This document shows positions 33,158 through 42,892 of a stretch of 64,000 nucleotides of DNA, piece after piece (positions within the stretch are counted from its first letter, which is position 1; each line of letters begins with the position of its first letter). Below the pieces are notes generated by a model. That model searched no databases, was not told the origin of the DNA, and saw only the letters and a list, made by a program, of their open reading frames with translations. This DNA comes from Eubacterium sp. (GTDB lineage: Bacteria > Bacillota > Clostridia > Lachnospirales > Lachnospiraceae). The DNA lies in contig JAAWJJ010000001.1 in NCBI GenBank assembly GCA_022796875.1, forward strand, positions 1 to 64,000. Reading direction: 5' to 3'. A program made the position numbers and the translations under genes.

Positions 33158-34444
33158 ATGACACTCTTGATTATAAACGGGACAGTCGTGGATCCGGCGT
33201 CCGGAATGATGTCTGAAAAATCAATTTATATAGAAGACGGCATGATTACGGAGATTGCAGATAAAATTGCGGAGAAAAAAGCAAAGAAAGCAGATCAGGT
33301 GATCGATGCGAAAAGCCGGTATGTCATGCCGGGGTTTATCGATCTGCATGTGCATCTCCGGGATCCTGGATATGAATATAAGGAAACAGTAGACAGCGGA
33401 GCAAAAGCGGCTGCGAAAGGCGGTTTTACGACGATCGTGGCAATGCCGAATACCAAACCGGTGGCCGATAAGCCGGAAGTGATTTCCTATGTCCATTGTA
33501 AAGCGGCAAATCTGGCTCCGATCCGGGTGCTTCAGGCAGGCGCCGTAACGAAAAAACAGGCGGGAAAAGAACTGGCTGATATTGAAGAAATGGTAAAAGC
33601 GGGCTCTCCGGCGATTAGTGAAGACGGAAAATCCGTCATGGACAGCGGACTGTATGAAGAAGCGATGAAAATTGCGGCGCGCCTGGATATTCCGGTGCTT
33701 GCCCACTGTGAAGACAGTAATCTTGTCAAAGGCGGCGTTATGAACCGGGGGGAAAAAGCGAAAGAGCTGGGACTTCCGGGAATCAGCAACGCGGTGGAAG
33801 ATATTATAATAGCGAGGGATATTTTGCTGGCAAAAGAAACCGGCGCGCGGCTGCATTTGTGCCATTGTTCTACCCGGGACAGCGTGGAAATGGTGCGTGC
33901 CGCAAAGAAAAAAGGACAGATAGTGACCGCTGAAGTGTGCCCGCATCATTTTACGTTAAGTACGGAAGAGATTCCGGGGGACGTGGCAAACTACAAAATG
34001 AACCCGCCGCTGCGTGCAAAAGAAGATGTAGCGGCATTGATTGCCGGGTTACAGGACGGCACAATGGATATTATCGCGACGGATCACGCGCCGCACAGCA
34101 GAACGGAAAAAACGGGCAGTATGAAAGGCGCCGCATTTGGAATTGTCGGGCTGGAAACGGCGGCGGCGCTTACATATACGGAACTCGTGGATAAGAAGAT
34201 GCTCACTATGCTTCAGATGGCGGAAAAAATGAGTTATAACCCGGCGAGAGTCCTGGGATTGGACGCCGGTCAGATCGCAGTCGGGAAACCGGCGGAACTG
34301 GTTATTTTTGATACCCGCCGGGAGTATGTGATTGATGCGTCGCAGTTTGTATCAAAAGGGAAAAATACGCCGTTTGACGGCAGAAAGGTGAAAGGGGAAG
34401 TCGTTACTACGATTTTCGGCGGCAAAGTCGTTTATCAGAAATAA
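33158..34444 (+). CDS. pyrC: dihydroorotase
   Basis: 428 residues, class I dihydroorotase. Zn ligands are in FIDLHVHLRDPG (about 60) and ATDHAPHS (about 305); KGGFTTIVAMPNT and HLCHCST are present. It closes carbamoyl-aspartate to dihydroorotate in pyrimidine synthesis. A GGAGG site overlaps the end of hflX. The other pyrimidine genes of the locus, pyrF-pyrK-pyrD, lie on the far side of the BREX island. Confidence 0.96.
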   Translation: MTLLIINGTVVDPASGMMSEKSIYIEDGMITEIADKIAEKKAKKADQVIDAKSRYVMPGFIDLHVHLRDPGYEYKETVDSGAKAAAKGGFTTIVAMPNTKPVADKPEVISYVHCKAANLAPIRVLQAGAVTKKQAGKELADIEEMVKAGSPAISEDGKSVMDSGLYEEAMKIAARLDIPVLAHCEDSNLVKGGVMNRGEKAKELGLPGISNAVEDIIIARDILLAKETGARLHLCHCSTRDSVEMVRAAKKKGQIVTAEVCPHHFTLSTEEIPGDVANYKMNPPLRAKEDVAALIAGLQDGTMDIIATDHAPHSRTEKTGSMKGAAFGIVGLETAAALTYTELVDKKMLTMLQMAEKMSYNPARVLGLDAGQIAVGKPAELVIFDTRREYVIDASQFVSKGKNTPFDGRKVKGEVVTTIFGGKVVYQK

Positions 34445-34602
34445 GAAATAATAAGCAATTAACAATCACAATATCAATTTGATAATAGGATTTATAAAAC
34501 TTGCGCCGTTGATGCGGGAAATTGGCTGGAGTAATAATATTGTTATTATGGAGAAATGTAAAGACGATTTGCAGAGGAAATTTTAAATCCAGATGGCGCT
34601 GT

Positions 34603-34681
34603 TGACATTGATAGAAATTTATTGTGATAATTATGAAAAATATGCTAAAATAGTTTTGAAACGAAACTATTTTAGCACTTT
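34603..34681 (+). promoter_or_regulatory. island promoter with 13-bp palindrome
   Basis: A promoter-like TTGACA near 34603 is followed about 17 bp later by GATAAT. Downstream, GCTAAAATAGTTT and AAACTATTTTAGC form a perfect 13-bp inverted repeat with a 7-base gap (about 34654-34686), then a T-run. It could be an operator for the broken regulator beside it, or a transcriptional attenuator; the T7 tract makes both possible. The remaining 34445-34600 holds no gene. Confidence 0.55.
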
Positions 34682-34695
34682 TTTTAAGGCAGAAC

Positions 34696-34939
34696 ATGAA
34701 TAAAATTTTAGGATTTATTAATGATAAAATGAAAGTGTTGCTTTTTTTAGAGAACATCAGGTAGAGATTGAAGGGGTTAAATTATGTCCTTTGAATCAAC
34801 AGGAGATTGCTGATTATGTTCCATGTGAAAGTTAAAAACAAATCAACTCATAAATGAACTTATTGACGATGGGTATATTGAAATGATGCGTTCTGAAAGA
34901 AGATATATTATTATTGAGAAAGGATCTGAATTATTTTAG
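34696..34939 (+). pseudogene. frameshifted winged-helix regulator at the head of the BREX island
   Basis: Three frames join into one winged-helix protein. The first frame encodes MNKILGFINDKMKVLLF, the second EHQVEIEGVKLCPLNQQEIA and DYVPC, the third LKTNQLINELIDDGYIEMMR then ERRYIIIEKGSELF. The first break is at a T7 tract (eight T would restore frame), the second near AGTTAAAAAC. Both look like single-base losses. The stop lies three bases before the first BREX gene. A local BREX repressor is the natural guess; two homopolymer-type sequencing errors are the alternative. Confidence 0.65.
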
Positions 34940-34942
34940 AAA

Positions 34943-35767
34943 ATGTTATTAGAATCTCAGGTTTTTAGCGGAAATATTATGGAAAAGATTATGTGGCCTA
35001 CAACAAGCGTTTGGTTTGATGAAACTCTTGAATTATTTAAGAACATCAGTGCTGAAGATAATCCTGCTTCTATTGCTGAAAAGGTAAAGAATGGAGATAT
35101 TTTCGGAGATATGAAAGAAACTACTGCCAAAAGAGTGTGGGGAACAATAAATGCCAGATATTTTGGTCAGGGTGAAGAAAAAGCAAGTGCATTGAGATAT
35201 ATTTTTAATTCAAATATATCAAAACAGGAGAAGCGAAATTATGCATTGGTATTTTATATGGAATATGAGAATCTTTTTCGGATTTTTCTTGAAGAGTATA
35301 TATATAATAACTTTACAGAGCTGGGACAGAAAACCTTTACACAAATGGATCTGGATAAATTTCTTGAATACATTACAACTGAGAAAAAAGAACAACTGCC
35401 TTTGAAACTTCAGGATGGTATTTCGGATGCGAGTATAAAAAAAGTTAGAAATATGCTTTATAAAAATATTGCAACTTTAGGTTGGGGCACAATAGAAAAT
35501 CGCAAGTTAACGATTAGAAGGCCTTCATTAACACCAGAATGGTTTTCGTTTCTCTTATATTATTTCTTTGATGATAAAGTAATATCAAAGAAAGAAATAT
35601 ATGATAGCAGTGTAATGAAACGATTTTTATTGAATGAGTATGATATTGAATATCTTCTTACAGGCGCCAAAAAGAAGAATTATATAGAAGTAAGTCAACT
35701 GGGAGATATATGTAATATTACTAAGGCAAGGGGGAATATCGTTGAATATGCAAAAACCTGTAAATGA
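34943..35767 (+). CDS. brxA: BREX protein BrxA (DUF1819)
   Basis: 274 residues. Size, the helical winged-helix-like make-up and the position as first gene of the cluster fit BrxA, a DNA-binding protein required in type 1 BREX. The start is uncertain: ATG 34943 lacks a nearby ribosome site, and ATG 34979 is the alternative. It overlaps brxB by 26 bp. The gene is clearly AT-rich compared with pyrC upstream. Confidence 0.82.
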   Translation: MLLESQVFSGNIMEKIMWPTTSVWFDETLELFKNISAEDNPASIAEKVKNGDIFGDMKETTAKRVWGTINARYFGQGEEKASALRYIFNSNISKQEKRNYALVFYMEYENLFRIFLEEYIYNNFTELGQKTFTQMDLDKFLEYITTEKKEQLPLKLQDGISDASIKKVRNMLYKNIATLGWGTIENRKLTIRRPSLTPEWFSFLLYYFFDDKVISKKEIYDSSVMKRFLLNEYDIEYLLTGAKKKNYIEVSQLGDICNITKARGNIVEYAKTCK

Positions 35768-36323
35768 ATTAATAGCTGAAGTAACCAGAGTAATCAACGC
35801 ACCGCCTTCAAGACCTGTCAGATTGATGTTTTTGGAAAATGAGATATTTTATGAGATGGCGCAAAATCAGGTGAAAGAATTATTTGCATCAAATGAGATT
35901 ATTAATATGACCAATTTTATGGATTTTGAAGCCTGGAAATCTCGGGAAGATGAGCTGATAGAGATAGAGGAGAAATATGGCCAGGATCACAAAAGATACA
36001 GACAAGTTTTATGTGAAATCTTAGAAAAGGTAATCGTTGATTTTATAAAGGAGAATGATGCGGAGAAAGTTTTAGTAATTCAAGATGAAACCCTATTCAC
36101 ACTGGGGTTGGACCCGATTCATTTTCTTCTTACATATATGTCGGAAAATCAATTGATAATCAATGATTCCATACCATTAATTTGGCTGACTGTTGGGACT
36201 AAGGAAGATTATTCAGTAAATGAGTATTGCTATTACAAAACGGAGAGCACAAAGGGAAGAGCAGTTAAGATAGTGCAGAGTACGCTTAGCGCATGTGTGA
36301 AAGACTATAGATTACCAGAGTAA
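35742..36323 (+). CDS. brxB: BREX protein BrxB (DUF1788)
   Basis: 193 residues with the DUF1788 pattern: RPVRLMFLENEIFYEMAQNQ near the start, a charged middle, and IPLIWLTVGTKEDYSVNEYC toward the end. BrxB is an essential small component of type 1 BREX of unknown biochemical role. It overlaps brxA and lies 14 bp before brxC. Confidence 0.85.
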   Translation: MNMQKPVNELIAEVTRVINAPPSRPVRLMFLENEIFYEMAQNQVKELFASNEIINMTNFMDFEAWKSREDELIEIEEKYGQDHKRYRQVLCEILEKVIVDFIKENDAEKVLVIQDETLFTLGLDPIHFLLTYMSENQLIINDSIPLIWLTVGTKEDYSVNEYCYYKTESTKGRAVKIVQSTLSACVKDYRLPE

Positions 36324-36337
36324 AGGCGGATACAAAG

Positions 36338-39300
36338 ATGACAAAAGTATTTGAAACATTTGAATATGATATAAAGAGAAAATTTGATGATGTTATGACC
36401 GTAGAGGATAGTGATTCTGTTAAGGCCATCGATATTGAAGAATATGTTATGACCCAGAATGTTGAAGAAATTTTGGGAAACTTTGCTACATATTTCTTTG
36501 ATGATGAGAAGGAATATCCTGAGTTAAGAATGAAGGCTCAATTATTGCAGGATACATATAGAGATAAAATTGGCCCGGGTGTTTGGATCAGAGGATTCTT
36601 TGGAGCTGGAAAATCACATTTATTGAAAGTTATTTACACAATTTTTTCAAAGAAAGAGATTTCTTATATTGATGAGAATGGGGTTCAGAAAGGCTTAAAT
36701 GTTATAGATAGCATTTGTCCAAAGATTAGAAGTTCTGAAGTGGCAGAACTTGTGAAAAATATTCATCCGGAGGATTATCTGACATTTATTTTCTCTGCCA
36801 ATCATATTGCAAAAAGCGGAGATACAGTTGTTGATTGTTTACCGAAAGAAATATCAAGGCAATTAAAACTCGAATATGATGAGGACAGGACTTATTCAGC
36901 AATGGATGTTGCAGAATTTTTAAAAGCAACCCTTAAAAGTTCAGGGAAGAGAAGAATGCTGATCTTTATTGATGAGATATTAGATTTGTTGGATAGCCCT
37001 GATAAGGTAAGGAAGTTTGAAGGATTAATTGAATTATTGCCGGATAACATTTGGATGGTAGTTACTTCTCTGGAAGCAAAAACAAAGCTTCTTGATACAG
37101 TAAGTGCAGAACGAATGATACATAGATTTGGAGAAGAACAGATTCTGAAACCGGAGGAAATGGTTTGGATTGTAAAAATCAGATATCTTGCCAAAAATGA
37201 AAAATGTTCAGAAATTGAATCAATTGTCAGCATCAATAAGATGAAATATATTTTTGGGACCGCTCTTTACACAGATACAGAAGACGGAAAAATAGAGATG
37301 CCAAACGTAATAGCATCCTATCCATTTTATCCTTTTCAATTGGCATATATGAAGGACATGCTTAAGAATGAGAGTAAGGGTTCCGCCCGGAATATGATGA
37401 AGACAATTAAGTCTATTATGAAAAGGCCGGAAGTATATAACCAGGAGGTCGGGTATTTTGTTGGAACAGATTTGATTTATGATGAATTAAAATCTAAAAG
37501 AAGCATCGCGGATGAATATAGCGATTTAATAGCTTCCTTAGATTCAGATCCTGTTTTAGATGATAAACAGAATTCTATTATGGATAAGCGTGATTTGCTG
37601 ACGGTATTAAAGGCTATTGTATTGCTTTCACAGGTAAAGGCAGAGGGAGTAAAAGATACGGTTATCTTTCCATTTGTGTACTCAGATAGAATTCCAAACA
37701 AGGATATTCTTCTTAATTGGCTTGATATTTTAGTCAGAGATAATTATGTAAACAATGAGGGCGGTCTGTATACACCAATTACAAAGAAAGAATCAGATGT
37801 ATGGTCACGAATCAAAGGAATTAAGTCTATTACAGAAACTGCGATCAGGGAAGAAGCATATAAGTACATTTATGCTATTTATAATGCATCATTAAAAAAT
37901 GGAAAACATCTTATTGAGGGAAAGATTAATGATACAAAAAAGAGCATTGCATTTGTATTAAAAAAGTCTGATGAGAGCGGTGAATTTCCAAATGCATATG
38001 CGTGCATTCCTTTTGAAAATGATATTGAAACAAAGAAGAATGAGGCTCTTGCGGCAAGTAATGACAGAGAGAAAATATATATCATTCCCGAAAAGAAATA
38101 TGATGGAGAAGCACTTTATAAGGCAATCAAATTTTATTTACAGATGGATGAAGCACTTGAACGAGAAGGAGATTATGGAATTGATGCAGAATTAAGAATT
38201 CAGATTGAAACAAAAAGAAACACAGCAATTGCAGGAAAAATCGAAAACATGATTCATGAGTGCTTCAAGAATGCTGTGATTTCTTATAATGGCCAGGATA
38301 ATAAGGATTTTGCAAAAGAACCATCGGCAAGACTTACTGCTGAATGTGAAAAAATGCTGAAGAAGAGATATTCCATGTTCTTTGGAAAGAATTTAAGAGA
38401 CTCTGTAGATCGGTTTATTGCAAAAGAGATTTTAACATCATCTGTGAAGATGACAAGTTCATATCTTAAGGATTTAGACCTTATTGATGCAAGTGGAAAT
38501 GTAAATACTGCAAACAGGTATTACAGAGAATTTTTGAAAGCATTTCCGGATAACGGTTTTGACAGGGATGGCGCGGCAATCATAGATGATTTTTCTAAGG
38601 GTAAATATGGTTGGGAACTGGATACTATAAAGATAATGTCTGCACTTGCGCTTAGAAATAGTGACATTAAGATTTCTCAAGAGGGAAAAACTTTTGTGAT
38701 TCCAGATGATGCATCTGCACTTACAGGAAGTAAGGGACCTCTTACAGCAAGAAAGAGGAATGTATTTGATGTGTGCAAATTGACAAGAATTAATATTTCT
38801 GATGAAACAATCAGAGATGCAATCAAGCTGCTCAAGACCATTGATCATAACATAATGGTTCATCAAAAGCTTAAAGACGTGGCTGAAAATATCAGAAATC
38901 TTATGAGTAAATTAAAAGGTGCAAAACTTGATATATACTCTGGTATTGTATCACAGGAGATTAAGGATGATGTGGCATATGTTGATGGGCTTGCCAGCGA
39001 TATTTTAGGAAGAAAGGATGCAGAAGATACAATAGCAGGATTTAACAGTCTTATATCAGAAGTAAAAGCAATTGACAGATTTAGAAAGGTATTGTTTATT
39101 GTAGATAATTCATCTAATATCTCTGTTTCATACAAAATCGTTTCTTTGATGGAAGCTTGTAATTGCAAAGAGAAAGAACAGGCGATTGAAGCAGGCAGAA
39201 AGTTTATGGAAGGTGATAATAAGCAATTTGATGCTCTCAAAAAACTTTATGTTTTAGCATTCAATCAGGCTTTTGACCACTATAAAAATACATATGATGG

Positions 39301-39787
39301 ATATGTTAAAGAAATACAGAAGATGGATGAGTGGTCAAAGATTTATAATGACCAGAAAAAGAAAGTGCTGGATGAACTGGAATCTGTCGAAACAAAGGGC
39401 GTTGTCATTTCACAGGATTTGATTCATGCAGCAGGATTAGGAACATTAGAAAAATTAAAGGAAAAACAAGGCAGGTTACAATCTTCATATGCAAAAGCAG
39501 TTACAAAGCTGCATGTATTTAATGATGAGAATCATGCTCCTGAATATGAAGAATCTATTCCAACGCCTGTAGAAACACCAGAAAGAAAAGAAGAAACAAT
39601 AGAGCAGCCTAAGAAACCTGCACCAGTGCGTATTACAAGAACCATTGGAGAATACATGCCAAAGAACCGGGTAATCAATGTTGATGGAGAAGATGGGCTT
39701 ATTCTTTTAGATTCCGTTTTTACAGAAATCAAAGATCAGATCAAGAAGGATTTGAAGGACGGAAGGAAAATCACCTTGCAGTTGTAG
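36338..39787 (+). CDS. brxC: BREX ATPase BrxC
   Basis: 1149 residues, the normal size. Walker A IRGFFGAGKSHLLK is at about residues 87-100 and Walker B MLIFIDEILDLLD at about 207-219. The long alpha-helical C-terminal half ends in a glutamate/proline-rich linker and a small domain (RTIGEYMPKNRV to GRKITLQL). BrxC is the large AAA-like ATPase that drives assembly of the BREX complex on DNA. GGCGG-type spacing and a GGAGG before pglX indicate one operon. Confidence 0.92.
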   Translation: MTKVFETFEYDIKRKFDDVMTVEDSDSVKAIDIEEYVMTQNVEEILGNFATYFFDDEKEYPELRMKAQLLQDTYRDKIGPGVWIRGFFGAGKSHLLKVIYTIFSKKEISYIDENGVQKGLNVIDSICPKIRSSEVAELVKNIHPEDYLTFIFSANHIAKSGDTVVDCLPKEISRQLKLEYDEDRTYSAMDVAEFLKATLKSSGKRRMLIFIDEILDLLDSPDKVRKFEGLIELLPDNIWMVVTSLEAKTKLLDTVSAERMIHRFGEEQILKPEEMVWIVKIRYLAKNEKCSEIESIVSINKMKYIFGTALYTDTEDGKIEMPNVIASYPFYPFQLAYMKDMLKNESKGSARNMMKTIKSIMKRPEVYNQEVGYFVGTDLIYDELKSKRSIADEYSDLIASLDSDPVLDDKQNSIMDKRDLLTVLKAIVLLSQVKAEGVKDTVIFPFVYSDRIPNKDILLNWLDILVRDNYVNNEGGLYTPITKKESDVWSRIKGIKSITETAIREEAYKYIYAIYNASLKNGKHLIEGKINDTKKSIAFVLKKSDESGEFPNAYACIPFENDIETKKNEALAASNDREKIYIIPEKKYDGEALYKAIKFYLQMDEALEREGDYGIDAELRIQIETKRNTAIAGKIENMIHECFKNAVISYNGQDNKDFAKEPSARLTAECEKMLKKRYSMFFGKNLRDSVDRFIAKEILTSSVKMTSSYLKDLDLIDASGNVNTANRYYREFLKAFPDNGFDRDGAAIIDDFSKGKYGWELDTIKIMSALALRNSDIKISQEGKTFVIPDDASALTGSKGPLTARKRNVFDVCKLTRINISDETIRDAIKLLKTIDHNIMVHQKLKDVAENIRNLMSKLKGAKLDIYSGIVSQEIKDDVAYVDGLASDILGRKDAEDTIAGFNSLISEVKAIDRFRKVLFIVDNSSNISVSYKIVSLMEACNCKEKEQAIEAGRKFMEGDNKQFDALKKLYVLAFNQAFDHYKNTYDGYVKEIQKMDEWSKIYNDQKKKVLDELESVETKGVVISQDLIHAAGLGTLEKLKEKQGRLQSSYAKAVTKLHVFNDENHAPEYEESIPTPVETPERKEETIEQPKKPAPVRITRTIGEYMPKNRVINVDGEDGLILLDSVFTEIKDQIKKDLKDGRKITLQL

Positions 39788-39797
39788 GAGGATGTTT

Positions 39798-42700
39798 ATG
39801 TCTAAAGTAGTATTGAAACCGATTGTGTCAAAACTTCGAGAAGACTTAATAAAAGGGATTTCAGGTAAGCTGGAAAAGTATGGTTTTAATGAGGATGGTG
39901 TTATAAAAGTTAAAAAGCCACTGAGTCCATATAATGAATCGTTAAGAAACAATGTATTGTCTTATTTTGAGGCAGAAAACATAAGTGGTAAACAAAAATA
40001 TGTTAATTATATTCATGATACTGCCAGAACGTTTTTACATATTTTAGTATGTTTCAGGCTGATGGAAAGTAGAGGAATAATGCGTACCTTGATGAGTAAA
40101 ATACTGGGTACTGATATTTATGATGCAATTTTACCAGATTTTGTAACAGTAAATCCATTAGCTTACGACGAGTATTGTTCTAAGTATAAAAGGGAGATTG
40201 ATGAACTTGCCCAAAAAGATGATTACGAAGAAAATGATGAATATTATCAAGTAATACATCTGATAAGGAATTTGGCAATGGAAATGTCGAAAGAAGTCCC
40301 TTTGTTATTTAAGGATTATGAACACAATATTGTCCAGCCGGGGTATGATGACCTAAAAGTTATTTTGGGAACTATCTCACTAATTCAAAAAGATGAGTAT
40401 GATGAGGATGATTTTTTAGGATGGATTTATCAGTATTGGGTAGATACCGATGAAAGCGAAGTCAAGGAAAGCGATAATCAGAGAAATATTTCTTATGTAA
40501 ATGAAATGTATTTCAACATTTTACATCTTTTGCAGGAAGAACAAACAGATTATGGAGAATTTTACACGCCCAGATGGGTAGTAAAGTATATTGTTGATAA
40601 ATCAATACATGAATATAGAGATAAAAATGATAAAGCGATTGAGAATATTAAACTTTTAGACCCCGCTTGTGGTGCAGGTAATTTTTTGGTGTATGCCTTT
40701 GATGCTTTGTATAATATTTATATTGAAGCTCATCCTGACTGGACTGTTGAGAAAATAATTCAATCAATTTTGGAAAAAAATATTTATGGTGTCGATATTC
40801 AAAGGGAACCACTGCAAATTACGGCGATTAATTTGTGGATGAAAGCAAAGACTTATGCTGTAGAAGCTAAAATAAGTGGGCTTAATTTATATAATGTGAA
40901 TATCTTAATGGCGAATTCATTATATTTATGGGAAACGGAAGAAGAATACCATCAAATGAGTCTTTTTGAAGAAGAAGAGTCTTTTATGGAAAAGGAGTTT
41001 TCATCCGAGGATATTGGAAGGCTGATTTCAAATCGTAATGTTGGAATGCATAATACAGCAATAAGATATTTCAGGCAAAATTTTGAAATAATAGTAATGA
41101 ACCCACCATATTTAGGTATTAGAAAAATGAAACCAGAAGTATCTAAATTTTTGAAGAAATATTATCCAAAGAATTATATTAATCTTTTTGAGGCTTTTTT
41201 GGTTAGAGCACTGCAATTATTAGGAAAAAATGGAGTATGTGGTTTTATAGGATCAGATACTTTCTTAACAGTTAATAGTCATAGGAATATTAGAGAAACC
41301 TTGTTAAAGCAATCATCAATAATTGAGATAAATGAAACTGGTAAAGTATTTGATGGTCCAACGGTTGATTCAGTTGTTATGCTTTTAATGAATAAAAAGC
41401 CATTGAAGTCAAATGAGTTTTTGTATGTTAATGACGAAAAGAAGGTATGTAAGAAACTCAAACAAAGTGATTTTCTGCAAATAGAGGGATTTCCTATTAT
41501 TTTAAAGATTACGCCAAAGATAGGAAAAATATTTACAGAATCAACATTGATGGGGAAATGTGTTGATATAAAACAAGGCATGATAAGTGGCAATAACAAG
41601 AAGTATTTAAGATATAAGTGGGAAGTTCCATCAAACATGAGAGGAAAAAGATTTTTTCCATATGCTAATGGTGGCGGTTATGCAAAATATGCTAATTCAA
41701 TACTTGAATATATTGATTGGGATAACAATGGCAGAGAGTTAAAAGCTGATGCAAAAAGAAAGTATGGAAACGAATCAAGAACTATTAAAAATACGGATTA
41801 TTTCTTTCGAGGTGGTGTGACATATAGCTGCATAGGTGGACATAACTTTAGTGCGAGAAATTATCCAGAGGGATGTATATTTAGTGATTCTGGTCCGTGT
41901 GTGTTCTCAAATGATATCGATAAAATGTATATTTTAGGATATATGAATTCTAAAATAATTAATTATTTAGCAGTGTTGCTTAACCCTTCGGTTGGTTTTA
42001 GGATAGGAGATGTTGAACGTATCCCATTTATCAGATTGAATAGTAAATTAGAGCAGAAAATTATTGACATTTCAAGAGAGATGGTAGAAATTCAAGAGTT
42101 TGTGCAAGGCTTTGATTATATTTCGGATTTTTATCATGAGTCGGAGTTAGAATATGGATTTATGAATGGCGCCCAAACGATTGAAGAAGCATACATAATA
42201 TATTCTGGCAAAATGAAAGAACTGGTTTCCAGAGCTAAAGAGAAAGATAGAGAATTAAATTATATTTTTTATAATGCTTTCGATATGGATAGTGATGAAA
42301 TTGAAGTAATTGAGGAAGAAATACAAACTGTTATCTGTGATGAAAATGATATAAAGAGTATACAATGTGCTACTTTTAACTATGTTAAAGCTATTATCAA
42401 GAATTACTTAAGGGAAAGTAACGAAAGAAAAATATGCACTAAGCGGGATTTGGTTCAAATTATTTATATCGAATTGGAGAGGATATTTGGAAATAATGCA
42501 TATAAAATAGCAGAAGAAATTGAAACGGTTTTGAATTCGACCATAGATGCGGTGATTGGAGCCGGATGTAAGGTTGATGGAATCAGGAAAAATATATATG
42601 GTAAAAATACAAAGGATTTAGTTGAACCATATATTCAGGGAAAGATTATTGGAGGAACAGGTAAAAATGCGATCACTCTTTACTGGTATACAGAACACTT

Positions 42701-42878
42701 TATTTTAGAGTATGACGATAATTGTAAATATTCAATGCAAAATGAGATTAGGCGAATTACAGATGAAATATTTGTTCCAACTTTAATCAAGCTTAAAGAA
42801 AAAGAGTCATCGCAAAAAGAAATTGAGTTGTATGAAACTTGTATTAAAACTTTAGAAAATTGGAAAGTAGTTGATTAA
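39798..42878 (+). CDS. pglX: BREX adenine-N6 DNA methyltransferase PglX
   Basis: 1026 residues from ATG 39798; the ATG at 39792 abuts the GGAGG site and is too close. Motif I LLDPACGAGNFLVYA is near residue 287 and catalytic NPPY near 434, followed by target-recognition sequence (SCIGGHNFSARNYPEG). It methylates one strand of a non-palindromic site to mark self DNA. All core motifs are intact. The protein is somewhat shorter than many PglX. Confidence 0.93.
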   Translation: MSKVVLKPIVSKLREDLIKGISGKLEKYGFNEDGVIKVKKPLSPYNESLRNNVLSYFEAENISGKQKYVNYIHDTARTFLHILVCFRLMESRGIMRTLMSKILGTDIYDAILPDFVTVNPLAYDEYCSKYKREIDELAQKDDYEENDEYYQVIHLIRNLAMEMSKEVPLLFKDYEHNIVQPGYDDLKVILGTISLIQKDEYDEDDFLGWIYQYWVDTDESEVKESDNQRNISYVNEMYFNILHLLQEEQTDYGEFYTPRWVVKYIVDKSIHEYRDKNDKAIENIKLLDPACGAGNFLVYAFDALYNIYIEAHPDWTVEKIIQSILEKNIYGVDIQREPLQITAINLWMKAKTYAVEAKISGLNLYNVNILMANSLYLWETEEEYHQMSLFEEEESFMEKEFSSEDIGRLISNRNVGMHNTAIRYFRQNFEIIVMNPPYLGIRKMKPEVSKFLKKYYPKNYINLFEAFLVRALQLLGKNGVCGFIGSDTFLTVNSHRNIRETLLKQSSIIEINETGKVFDGPTVDSVVMLLMNKKPLKSNEFLYVNDEKKVCKKLKQSDFLQIEGFPIILKITPKIGKIFTESTLMGKCVDIKQGMISGNNKKYLRYKWEVPSNMRGKRFFPYANGGGYAKYANSILEYIDWDNNGRELKADAKRKYGNESRTIKNTDYFFRGGVTYSCIGGHNFSARNYPEGCIFSDSGPCVFSNDIDKMYILGYMNSKIINYLAVLLNPSVGFRIGDVERIPFIRLNSKLEQKIIDISREMVEIQEFVQGFDYISDFYHESELEYGFMNGAQTIEEAYIIYSGKMKELVSRAKEKDRELNYIFYNAFDMDSDEIEVIEEEIQTVICDENDIKSIQCATFNYVKAIIKNYLRESNERKICTKRDLVQIIYIELERIFGNNAYKIAEEIETVLNSTIDAVIGAGCKVDGIRKNIYGKNTKDLVEPYIQGKIIGGTGKNAITLYWYTEHFILEYDDNCKYSMQNEIRRITDEIFVPTLIKLKEKESSQKEIELYETCIKTLENWKVVD

Positions 42879-42892
42879 GGAGGAGGGTGACA

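Noticed and set aside
34654..34690. Simple terminator of pyrC
   Set aside because: The palindrome with T-run is over 200 bp past pyrC and directly follows a promoter-like sequence, so an operator or attenuator is at least as likely.
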